Of a DNA stretch of 64,000 nt, positions 57,362 to 64,000 are shown piece after piece (position 1 is the stretch's first letter; each line of letters starts with the position of its first letter). Both the position numbers and the translations under genes were made by a program. Origin of the DNA: CAYUZU01 sp964448675 (GTDB lineage Bacteria; Planctomycetota; Phycisphaerae; UBA1845; Fen-1342); assembly GCA_964448675.1 (NCBI GenBank), contig CAYUZU010000017.1:45782-109781 (forward strand), read 5' to 3'. A model generated the notes under the pieces. It worked only from the letters and a program-made list of their open reading frames with translations, made no database searches and had not been told where the DNA came from.

Positions 57362-58600
57362 GTGATTCTCAAGGCCGCCTGGGTGTTGCCGATCACCGCG
57401 CCGCCCATCCGTGATGGCTGCGTGCAACTGCACAACGGGCGCATCCTGGCCGTCAGCCCCCACGCCGAGCTGCAGGCCGCCGACGACACATGGCACGACC
57501 TCGGTGCCGCCATCCTCATGCCCGGCCTCGTCAACCCGCACACGCATCTCGAGCTCACCTGCTACGCCGGCCAGATCGCCCCGTGCAACTTCTGGGATTG
57601 GCTCGTTCCCCTCGTCAAGCTCCGCGCCCAGCCCGGCCAGGTTAAACGCGAGCAACAGGGCACGCGCAGCGGCGCCTGGCAATCGCTCCGCAGCGGCGTG
57701 ACCTGCGTCGGCGACATCTCTCGCCGCAATCTCAGTTGGCCGGTGCTCAAGAAGCTCCCCATCCGCAAGGTCTGCTTCGTCGAGCTGCTCAGCCTCGCCG
57801 ACCAGCCGCCACGCAACATCGACGAACTCCGCGCCGGCGTGGCGGCAATCGAGGAAGACGCCCTGCTCACCGCCGGCATTACGCCGCACACGCCCTTCAC
57901 CGTCCCCGGCCCGCAAATCCGCCAGGCGCTCGCACTGGCCGCCAAACGGCACCGCCCGTGGTGCACCCACTGGGCCGAAACGCCGCAAGAATGCGCATTC
58001 CTGCGCGAAGGCCGCGCCCTGCACCCGTTCCTGAACGCACTGCTCGAGCAGTGCGGCATCCACTCGCCCCACCTGGCCCCGATCGATTACCTCGCCCAAT
58101 GCGTCGGCGACGCCCCGCCGGGGGCGCTCGCGCACTACAACTACCCCGATCCCGGCGACGCCGAGCGACTCGCCGCGGCCGGCCACGTCGTCATGTACTG
58201 CCCGCGGGCGCACCGCTACTTCGGCCACTCGCCGCACCCCTACCGCGACATGCTCGCGGCGGGCGTCACCGTCGCACTCGGCACCGACAGCGCGGCCAGC
58301 AACGACGACCTGTCGCTGCTGCGCGAGCTGCACACGCTCCGGCAAATCGACCCGCACACGCCGCCGGATCTGCGGCTGGTCACGCTGAACGCGGCCCGGG
58401 CCCTGGGGCTGGCGGACCAGATCGGCTCGCTCGAAGCGGGGAAACTGGCGGACCTGGTCGCCTTTCCGTGTCCGACAGCCGTCCCGGACCCCGTCGCGCA
58501 CCTGGTCGATACGGTGCCCGCGCCGCTGGCCGTGTGGGTCGCGGGACGGGCCGTGCCGCTGGCGGACGCCGGCGCGGCGGGCGCAAGCAGCATTGATTGA
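57362..58600 (+). CDS. Amidohydrolase of the MTA/SAH (or aminodeoxyfutalosine) deaminase type
   Basis: 412 residues from GTG 57362; no ATG is available and GAGG is 13 bases upstream. Metal ligands of the superfamily are visible: HTHLEL (HxH, about residues 61-63), the His in THWAETPQE with its catalytic Glu, the His in GALAHYNYPD, and Asp in GTDSAASNDDLSLLRELH. PHTPFTVPG corresponds to the deaminase PHAPYT motif. Homologues deaminate methylthioadenosine or S-adenosylhomocysteine, while the MqnX branch deaminates 6-amino-6-deoxyfutalosine in menaquinone synthesis. Pairing with an MTAP-like gene suits either option. Confidence 0.85.
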   Translation: MILKAAWVLPITAPPIRDGCVQLHNGRILAVSPHAELQAADDTWHDLGAAILMPGLVNPHTHLELTCYAGQIAPCNFWDWLVPLVKLRAQPGQVKREQQGTRSGAWQSLRSGVTCVGDISRRNLSWPVLKKLPIRKVCFVELLSLADQPPRNIDELRAGVAAIEEDALLTAGITPHTPFTVPGPQIRQALALAAKRHRPWCTHWAETPQECAFLREGRALHPFLNALLEQCGIHSPHLAPIDYLAQCVGDAPPGALAHYNYPDPGDAERLAAAGHVVMYCPRAHRYFGHSPHPYRDMLAAGVTVALGTDSAASNDDLSLLRELHTLRQIDPHTPPDLRLVTLNAARALGLADQIGSLEAGKLADLVAFPCPTAVPDPVAHLVDTVPAPLAVWVAGRAVPLADAGAAGASSID

Positions 58601-58621
58601 GGCACGATCATTTGGGATAAT
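58593..58621 (+). promoter_or_regulatory. Promoter giving a leaderless mRNA
   Basis: TTGATT (58593-58598), 17 bases, GATAAT (58616-58621), with ATG at 58628 only six bases further. The RNA would start at or next to the ATG. No ribosome site is present. Confidence 0.5.
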
Positions 58622-58627
58622 GCGGCC

Positions 58628-59119
58628 ATGAGTATCGAACCAAGAGAAACCAACGTCGATCGAATCGCAAAGACCGGGCAGATCCTCGTCTTCGCGATGC
58701 TGGCGGGGATTGTCGCTTTTGGCGGCGTGGTCATGGCCATCGGCCCCACGGGCGGCGAAGAACCGCCGGACGCCACGGTGCTGCTGATCGCCCTGGCCGC
58801 CGTCGCCGTCACGGAGATCCCCGCATTCGTCGTGATCCGCATGGGGATCGTCGGCAACCTGAAGAAGCGACACGGCTCGCGGGCGGCAGGCGACCCGATT
58901 CCCGACGAAATCGTCAACGCCCACATGGTGCTGACGCTCATTGGCGGCGCGATGGCCGAGGGCGTCGGCCTCTTCGGCCTGGTGATCGTCCTGCTCACGG
59001 GCAACTGGCTGGCCATGATCGCGCCGGCGTTGGCAATCGTGATCCTCGCGGCGTTCATCCCGAGCCGGGCGAAGATCGAGCGCTTCGCCGCCGGCCTCGC
59101 TGAAACCCCCATGCGTTGA
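58628..59119 (+). CDS. Polytopic membrane protein of unknown function
   Basis: 163 residues. Four hydrophobic segments at about 20-40, 50-70, 97-120 and 122-145, with basic loops on one side. NLKKRHGSRAAGDPIPDEIV lies in the loop after the second helix. No domain was recognised. The stop codon (59117-59119) overlaps the TTG at 59116 that begins the first RHS fragment, so this gene marks the boundary where the RHS array was joined. Confidence 0.7.
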   Translation: MSIEPRETNVDRIAKTGQILVFAMLAGIVAFGGVVMAIGPTGGEEPPDATVLLIALAAVAVTEIPAFVVIRMGIVGNLKKRHGSRAAGDPIPDEIVNAHMVLTLIGGAMAEGVGLFGLVIVLLTGNWLAMIAPALAIVILAAFIPSRAKIERFAAGLAETPMR

Positions 59120-60363
59120 ATCCCCTGTCGCCGAGCAGCGGCAGCAAGAAGATCGTCTTCAGCTACGACTACCAGAACCGCCGGGTGCGCAAGCAGGTCT
59201 TCGTGCACAACGGCAGCGACTGGCCCGCCAGCCCCAGCGAGGACTGGCGGTTCGTGTGGGCCGGCTGGCGGCTGCTGGCGGAGATCGACGCCCTGGCCAC
59301 CGGCGACGCCCCCGACGCCACGCGGCGCTTTGTCTGGGGCCTCGACCTGGCCGGGCAGCTCGGCCTGCTGAACTCGATGGAAGCCGCCGGCGGCATCGGC
59401 GGGCTGCTGGCGGTGTGTGACCCGAACGACCCGTGCGATCCAGCCGACACGGTGGGCGACTTCGTGTACACTTACGACGCCAACGGCAACGTCGGGCAGT
59501 TGATCGACGGGACGCCGACGAGTTGGGACGCGGGGACGGTGATGGTCGCGCGGTACGAATACGACCCCTACGGCAAGGTGACGCAGTCGGCCGGCAGCTA
59601 CGCCGCCGCCAACCCGTTCCGCTTCAGCACCAAGTGGTTCGATGCCGAGACCGGCTTCGGCTACTGGGGCGAGCGCTACTACTGGCCCGAGCTCGGCCGC
59701 TGGATCAACCGCGATCCGATCGAAGAGGCGGGTGGGGTGAATCTGTATGGGTATGTGATTAACACTCCAGTCAATGCCACCGATAGTGTTGGGCTCCTGT
59801 CCATCTTGGCACCACTCCCAATTGCGGTGCCGCTCCCGTGGGTTGGGCCCTTAGCGCGGCCGTGCCCGGCTTTTCCGCTCCCTGGGGAAGTTGGGCTAAT
59901 GCCTCTAACCTGCCCGCGCTGGCGGAACATCCCGGCGCACCGCCTTCAGGGGGGTGTTCGAAACAAGGAACGCGTTGGACCGGAGAAGAGGGAGACTCGA
60001 CATTGCCGCCAACTGGACGCAGATTACAAGAACGTATGCACGGGTGTGGAAAGGCGCTATGGTGGCTGCAAGGGGACGGACTCATGCGGCCGCCTGAAAC
60101 AGAAGATGTTCGGTTGGAGGAACTGCTACCAGAAACGAAAGAAGTACCGCGATGATTGCATAAAAAAAGGGCGCGATATCGGCCACGACCGCGCCATCAA
60201 CGACGCGGCGGGCAACCACAATACATGCATTGATATTTACAAGGACAACAAATGCACGGGGCAGCGCCGAATTCCTAAGTTGCCGCACGTGGGCCCAATT
60301 GGTCCACAATACCCTCCAGAATGGGGTGGGTTAGGCTTCTGCCCAGTGGGTCCTCGAGCCTGA
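59116..60363 (+). CDS. Orphan RHS C-terminal fragment with Cys-rich toxin-like tip (cassette 1)
   Basis: 415 residues from a TTG overlapping the previous stop, without ribosome site, so the start is doubtful and the N-terminus of the RHS shell is missing. Residues 15-215 carry RHS/YD repeats: YDYQNRRVRKQVF, YTYDANGNVGQLIDG, ARYEYDPYGKVTQSAGSY and the core end GRWINRDPIEEAGGVNLYGY. After the core the sequence changes completely. The tip (about 220-415) has Pro-rich then Cys-rich sequence with the spacing CRQLDADYKNVC, GGCKGTDSC, CYQKRKKYRDDC, DIGHDRAI, NTC. This resembles Cys-rich toxin-like RHS tips with a conserved GH pair. A candidate immunity gene overlaps its stop. Confidence 0.75.
   Translation: MNPLSPSSGSKKIVFSYDYQNRRVRKQVFVHNGSDWPASPSEDWRFVWAGWRLLAEIDALATGDAPDATRRFVWGLDLAGQLGLLNSMEAAGGIGGLLAVCDPNDPCDPADTVGDFVYTYDANGNVGQLIDGTPTSWDAGTVMVARYEYDPYGKVTQSAGSYAAANPFRFSTKWFDAETGFGYWGERYYWPELGRWINRDPIEEAGGVNLYGYVINTPVNATDSVGLLSILAPLPIAVPLPWVGPLARPCPAFPLPGEVGLMPLTCPRWRNIPAHRLQGGVRNKERVGPEKRETRHCRQLDADYKNVCTGVERRYGGCKGTDSCGRLKQKMFGWRNCYQKRKKYRDDCIKKGRDIGHDRAINDAAGNHNTCIDIYKDNKCTGQRRIPKLPHVGPIGPQYPPEWGGLGFCPVGPRA
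59263..59757 (+). repeat. RHS core repeat, copy 1
   Basis: 495 bases of RHS core, from codons for GWRLLAEIDA to LYGYV. Nearly identical, without length change, to 61111-61605, and to 63875-64000 as far as the window reaches. Homology to copy 3 extends 49 bases further left (from 59214). Confidence 0.9.
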
Positions 60364-61061
60364 TGAGGAATAATCTGATGCCACAGGCGTACGTTTCGCT
60401 TGTCGTCGGGCACTTGACGCCGAATGACGTGGAGGCGATATGGGAGCCGCGCGGAGGACACCTCCCGCATCATGCTGTGAAGGAGATTATGGCATCGCTT
60501 TTTTCGGCGGCGCCGACGCTGCCCAATGTCGATAATTGGGATGTCGATACCAGTTGGGAGATTCTGGAGACGGCCCGCCTGTTCCTTGGTCCGGCAATGG
60601 CGTACTGGGTGCCGGCAGCTGGCACGATGCAGGAGAGGGATACCAAGGAGGTCGCGCTGTGCGCACTAGCGTGTATGCTGGCCCTTGCCATCGGGCGTCC
60701 CGCCGGAGGACTATACATGACTCCGGACGGGTATCTGCTTTTGCTCGAAAGTGCAGATGTTCTCGACGAGCAGGGATGGGCCTTTTTGGCTTTTCTTCGT
60801 TGGTTGGAGACGTTCACGCAAGATGGTGACATTCACAGATTAGCAACGACCCTTTGGCTGGGCCGCCAGTTTTCAACCAGTGCCCGGGATCTCATCAGTG
60901 ACCGACTCTTCGTGGCTGGCCGGGTGTCATTGACGTTTGTCGAAATGAGTTCAGGATGGGCAACTGTTGCGAAGAAATGGCTCACTGCGGACGGAGCCCT
61001 GTCTACTAAGATCCCAGAGCTTGAGGAAGTTTTGCCGCATTGCGGCAGGCGCGATGAGTAG
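60363..61061 (+). CDS. Candidate cytoplasmic immunity protein for RHS tip 1
   Basis: 232 residues, ATG at 60363 overlapping the tip-1 stop (TGATG), which indicates translational coupling. No signal peptide or membrane helix, so it is expected in the cytoplasm. The sequence is helical with YVSLVVGHLTPNDVEAIWEP near the start, LCALACMLALAIGRPAGGLY in the middle and AKKWLTADGALSTKIPELEE near the end. No family recognised. Position right after a toxin-like tip and tight coupling suggest that it neutralises the tip, as in known Rhs effector-immunity pairs. Its A+T content is visibly higher than in the housekeeping genes. Confidence 0.6.
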   Translation: MRNNLMPQAYVSLVVGHLTPNDVEAIWEPRGGHLPHHAVKEIMASLFSAAPTLPNVDNWDVDTSWEILETARLFLGPAMAYWVPAAGTMQERDTKEVALCALACMLALAIGRPAGGLYMTPDGYLLLLESADVLDEQGWAFLAFLRWLETFTQDGDIHRLATTLWLGRQFSTSARDLISDRLFVAGRVSLTFVEMSSGWATVAKKWLTADGALSTKIPELEEVLPHCGRRDE

Positions 61062-61110
61062 AGTGGACGCAAGATGGTGCAACACGCTGTGTACGTAAGG
61101 TCACGACAGC

Positions 61111-61605
61111 GGCTGGCGGCTGCTGGCGGAGATCGACGCCCTGGCCACCGGCGACGCCCCCGACGCCACGCGGCGCTTTGTCTGGGGCCTCGACCTGGCC
61201 GGGCAGCTCGGCCTGCTGAACTCGATGGAGGCGGCCGGTGGCATTGGCGGCCTGCTGGCGGTGTGCGACCCGAACGATCCGTGCGATCCGGCCGACACGG
61301 CGGGCGACTTCGTGTACACTTACGACGCCAACGGTAACGTCGGGCAGTTGATCGACGGGACGCCGACGAGTTGGAATGCGAGCACGGCCATGGTCGCGCG
61401 GTACGAATACGACCCCTACGGCAAGGTGACGCAGTCGGCCGGCAGCTACGCCGCCGCCAACCCGTTCCGCTTCAGCACGAAGTGGTTCGATGCCGAGACC
61501 GGCTTCGGGTACTGGGGCGAGCGGTACTACTGGCCCGAGCTCGGCCGCTGGCTCAACCGCGATCCGATCGAAGAGGCCGGTGGGGTGAATCTGTATGGGT
61601 ATGTG
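61111..61605 (+). repeat. RHS core repeat, copy 2
   Basis: 495 bases, colinear with copy 1 and differing at scattered positions. Homology starts abruptly at about 61110 inside non-coding sequence, just after an in-frame TAA (61096-61098). Confidence 0.9.
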
Positions 61606-62136
61606 GGGAATGCGCCGGTGGGCAGATTGGATGCTCTAGGGCATGGCGTATTATGTCTCCTGAAATGCACGATCGACTGCTGGGAGTGCTGGGTCGTCAT
61701 GAATTGCTACGCCGACGCCGGAAACTACTGCGGACATCCGCAACGGATGGTGGAGTGCGAGGAGGAGTGCGCGTTGACAGGAAAGTCAACGTATGAGTGC
61801 TACATCGAGTGTCTGAGGAAATGGAAACCCCCTGCCGCCGACGGTTTGGGCAAGGGCGCAGGGAACCGCGAGGGATGGACCCGTTGCATGAAGAGCAAAC
61901 TAGCGGAGTGTCTCGATGATGAGGACCCCGAGGATTTCGAGGATTGCGCGGATTGTGTTATATGCTTGCTTCAGTGCTCGCATGGAATAAAGAAGCCCAA
62001 GTGGCTGCCGTTGCCGGACGACTGGGTCGACGACGATGTGGACGACCTTATCGGCGACGACGAGAAGAACAGCGACGACGAGGATGATGATGACGAGGGT
62101 GCTGATGTGGCGTGTCCACGAGAATTGGCAAGATGA
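61225..62136 (+). CDS. Orphan RHS C-terminal fragment with acidic Cys-rich tip (cassette 2)
   Basis: 303 residues if translated from the internal ATG at 61225, which has no ribosome site; RHS codons are open from 61099 but contain no start before it. The core ends in GRWLNRDPIEEAGGVNLYGY. The tip (about 130-303) is unrelated to tip 1: a Cys-rich stretch (CLLKCTIDCWECWVVMNC, CEEECALTGKSTYECYIEC, CADCVICLLQC) and a very acidic C-terminus (many Asp/Glu at about 270-295). It may be a silent donor module, expressed only if recombined onto an active RHS gene. The last 32 bases overlap the next gene. Confidence 0.6.
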   Translation: MEAAGGIGGLLAVCDPNDPCDPADTAGDFVYTYDANGNVGQLIDGTPTSWNASTAMVARYEYDPYGKVTQSAGSYAAANPFRFSTKWFDAETGFGYWGERYYWPELGRWLNRDPIEEAGGVNLYGYVGNAPVGRLDALGHGVLCLLKCTIDCWECWVVMNCYADAGNYCGHPQRMVECEEECALTGKSTYECYIECLRKWKPPAADGLGKGAGNREGWTRCMKSKLAECLDDEDPEDFEDCADCVICLLQCSHGIKKPKWLPLPDDWVDDDVDDLIGDDEKNSDDEDDDDEGADVACPRELAR

Positions 62137-63799
62137 CCTCTCGGCAACGTCCGAGAGGTCTGAGCCACGGCGAGGCGACTTGTCGTTCGCGAACTTGCTT
62201 CCATTGGGTCGGGTCTCGTGGATGCTCTTCGCTACCGTAATAGGTGTGGCGACGATCGCTGCATGCAGCGAGCAGCCGGCACCTCCGCCGGGTCTTGCGA
62301 AGCAACCCCCCAAACACGTGCCGCTTGTACGGAAGGCTATGCAGGAAGGCACCGACGAGCTATCGCGGAGCGGTTCTGCGTTCCAGCGGGTGATCGCGCT
62401 GGGAAACGACGCAGTCCCTGCGCTGGAATACGTCATCGCGGAGGATCTGGATGAGCTACAAGCAGCCTTTGCACTGTGTCGGATCGGTACAGCGGAGGCG
62501 TTCAACGCTGCGATTCGCGGTGCGAGACGTCTGCCGCACGGCGAAGCCGACTATTACATGAGGTTGCTATCGCGTATTGCGAGCATGAATCCCGAGTGGC
62601 ATCGGCGCTTGCTCAGTGAGGACAACGCGAAGTGGGTTGATTGGTATGTCACGCGATGTGACGAAGAGCGTGCTGTGCGACTGATTGAGCAACTTGGCCC
62701 TGCCCGATACCGCGGCCGGCTGCGGCGTCTACTGGAGAGTGACAACGCTGAGCTTCGTCTCAAGGCGGAGCAACTGCTCGCCAAGGCTGACGGCGAAAGA
62801 GAAGAGGAAGCGGCCAGGGAGGAAGTGTGCCCGGCAGAGGAAACGTTGCGCATAACACACGAGGCTCTGCCGACAGCAGGGGACATGGCGTCGTCCGCAA
62901 GCCTGCTTATCGATAGCGCGGGCAGCGTATTGATCGCGCTGGTACGGCGCAGCGACGAAGACAGTTCGGTGCAACTGCTCGATGCAGTAAGTGGAGCCGA
63001 GCGCAGTACATGGGAAGTGGAGGGTCTGATCAGAGGAGTCAGTTTTCCGAACGAGCGCTACTTACTCGCCGTCGTTCGCGCAACTGGGTTGCGAACGACG
63101 AGTGTCCAAGCTTGGGACACAAGCGAAACTGTAGTCTGGTCCTCTGTCGCGGTAGAGAATGCCGTCGCCGCCGCAGCGCTGGTGGCCAACGCCAAAATTG
63201 CGGAAGTCATCGTGAAGACTGAGGCCGATAGACTGGTAGTTCTGGGTCCAAAGGGTGCGCAGAGGGACACGGCAAAGGAGTCCCTCCTTCTCAGGGTTAT
63301 TCCGGATCCGGTGAACCGGCGGTACCTTCTGTACACACACACTGCCTTGCGGTGGTGGAGTGTGGAGGGCGACGCCGAGGCTTCACTCGATCGCAACTCA
63401 TCGCAAGCGCAAGTTGTCGACGCGTTGGCACTCTTGTCGCGTGAAAAGACGCGCGTAGTCATTGGCGGCAAGACAGACGAAAGCACGTCTTTTGTAGCTG
63501 CGTATGACGATGGATTCCACGAGGTCTGGAAGCGCAATGTCCCGTACCCGGTCGAGGCGCTGGCGGCGTGTGCAAGTTCCGACAATCTGCCCGATGTCCT
63601 TGCGCTGACGGTCGACGGGACCTTGCGGGCAGTGGATGCTGCCGGAGAAGTGATGGCGGAATTCGACACGGGCTGGACGAACGCCATGGGGCGGTTGCCC
63701 CGGGGATTATCGTGCGCATTGAGTCATGGTGTCCTCTACGTCCTCGTCCATGACCGACTTGAGCACGAGAGCCGTGTCTATACGATCAGTGCTCAGTAG
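62105..63799 (+). CDS. Lipoprotein with HEAT-like and beta-propeller-like regions, cassette 2 partner
   Basis: 564 residues from the ATG at 62105, five bases after GAGGG; its beginning overlaps the end of tip 2 in another frame. A signal sequence at about residues 38-58 ends in a lipobox TIAAC. Residues 75-230 are HEAT-like helices (LGNDAVPALEYVIAEDLDEL, and LRRLLESDNAELRLKAEQLL). The C-terminal 300 residues have repeating short strands ending in Trp/Asp, like a beta propeller (LLIDSAGSVLIALVRRSDED, VQAWDTSETVVWSSV). As a lipoprotein next to a Cys-rich tip it may protect the periplasm, but it is large for an immunity protein and could have another role. Confidence 0.6.
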   Translation: MWRVHENWQDDLSATSERSEPRRGDLSFANLLPLGRVSWMLFATVIGVATIAACSEQPAPPPGLAKQPPKHVPLVRKAMQEGTDELSRSGSAFQRVIALGNDAVPALEYVIAEDLDELQAAFALCRIGTAEAFNAAIRGARRLPHGEADYYMRLLSRIASMNPEWHRRLLSEDNAKWVDWYVTRCDEERAVRLIEQLGPARYRGRLRRLLESDNAELRLKAEQLLAKADGEREEEAAREEVCPAEETLRITHEALPTAGDMASSASLLIDSAGSVLIALVRRSDEDSSVQLLDAVSGAERSTWEVEGLIRGVSFPNERYLLAVVRATGLRTTSVQAWDTSETVVWSSVAVENAVAAAALVANAKIAEVIVKTEADRLVVLGPKGAQRDTAKESLLLRVIPDPVNRRYLLYTHTALRWWSVEGDAEASLDRNSSQAQVVDALALLSREKTRVVIGGKTDESTSFVAAYDDGFHEVWKRNVPYPVEALAACASSDNLPDVLALTVDGTLRAVDAAGEVMAEFDTGWTNAMGRLPRGLSCALSHGVLYVLVHDRLEHESRVYTISAQ

Positions 63800-63825
63800 C
63801 GCGAGCGAAATCCGTGTGCCGTCAG

Positions 63826-64000
63826 CAGCGACTCGCCCGCCAGCCCCAGCGAGGACTGGCGCTTCGTGTGGGCCGGCTGGCGGCTGCTGGCGGAGATCGA
63901 CGCCCTGGCCACCGGCGACGCCCCCGACGCCACGCGGCGCTTTGTCTGGGGCCTCGACCTGGCCGGGCAGCTCGGCCTGCTGAACTCGATGGAGGCGGCC
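63826..64000 (+). pseudogene. Start of a third RHS cassette (partial at right edge)
   Basis: Colinear with copy 1 from 59214 (SDWPASPSEDW here reads SDSPASPSEDW) and matching copy 2 from 63875 to the edge. It lies 26 bases after the lipoprotein stop, in the same frame, without a start codon before the internal ATG near 63989. The remainder and its tip lie outside the window. Confidence 0.7.

Noticed and set aside
54746..58924. Long minus-strand frames opposite hflX and the amidohydrolase, and a 669-codon plus frame over 56591-58600
   Set aside because: The first are antisense shadows. The plus frame is the amidohydrolase extended upstream in the wrong frame of the phosphorylase gene; only the part after 57362 is protein-like.
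59263..64000. The RHS repeats as a transposable element
   Set aside because: The repeats encode RHS core protein in constant frame and have no terminal inverted repeats, target duplications or transposase.

Overview
The window looks like a chromosomal segment of a high-GC Planctomycetota bacterium, probably of the Phycisphaerae type. The lineage clues are a secreted gingipain-type protease ending in a dockerin-like double repeat, two proteins with planctomycete-style PEP-CTERM tails (PEP, hydrophobic stretch, Arg-rich end), an LptD-type outer-membrane protein, flagellar genes, and many short-signal lipoproteins with no close textbook relatives. No rRNA, tRNA, CRISPR array or insertion sequence was recognised. 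The lineage call is inference from gene content.

Layout. 1-6 kb: 3' part of a C25 protease, then a minus-strand operon of a CPBP/CAAX-type membrane protease, a thioredoxin-fold protein without CXXC and a coiled-coil protein. 6.4-10.4 kb: a plus-strand operon of FlgT/LPP20-like exported proteins with a tiny lipoprotein inside it. 10.8-14.6 kb: minus-strand S41 protease lipoprotein and two PEP-CTERM proteins. 14.9-21.7 kb: a TetR regulator diverging from an efflux operon (Cys-rich secreted protein, membrane-fusion protein, ATPase, two FtsX/MacB permeases, lipoprotein). A nested dyad with overlapping divergent promoters lies between them. 21.9-30.2 kb: lptD diverging from purF, then queG, small unknowns and rsmA. 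30.3-34.1 kb: an unusually large fliD, and fliS. 34.2-44 kb: an oxidoreductase, small lipoproteins, a large hybrid histidine kinase, a single-domain response regulator and a 1152-residue Ser/Thr kinase. 44.1-47 kb: a PhnD-like lipoprotein and a PyrK-like reductase, preceded by a probable structured RNA with its own promoter and terminator, then a Nudix hydrolase. 47-53 kb: two TPR proteins, a small membrane protein, a DnaJ-like protein and a second CXXC-less thioredoxin-fold protein. 53.3-58.6 kb: a sugar-type ABC ATPase without visible partners, hflX, and an MTAP-like phosphorylase paired with an MTA/SAH-deaminase-like amidohydrolase.

The most striking region is 59.1-64 kb. Three copies of a nearly identical RHS core segment lie in tandem. 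The first two are followed by unrelated Cys-rich tips and a downstream gene that overlaps or abuts the tip. The copies lack their own RHS N-terminus, and copies 2 and 3 have no start codon in front of the repeated segment. This reads as an array of orphan RHS tip/immunity-type cassettes, a probable store of exchangeable toxin tips, and it continues past the right edge.

The second candidate for something undescribed is the approximately 107-nt minus-strand RNA at 46256-46362. It has a promoter (TAGACA-N17-TATAGT), a UUCG-loop hairpin, a nine-codon ORF whose AUG can be paired away, and a strong intrinsic terminator. It is either a free small RNA or an attenuator leader of the downstream pyrK-phnD pair.
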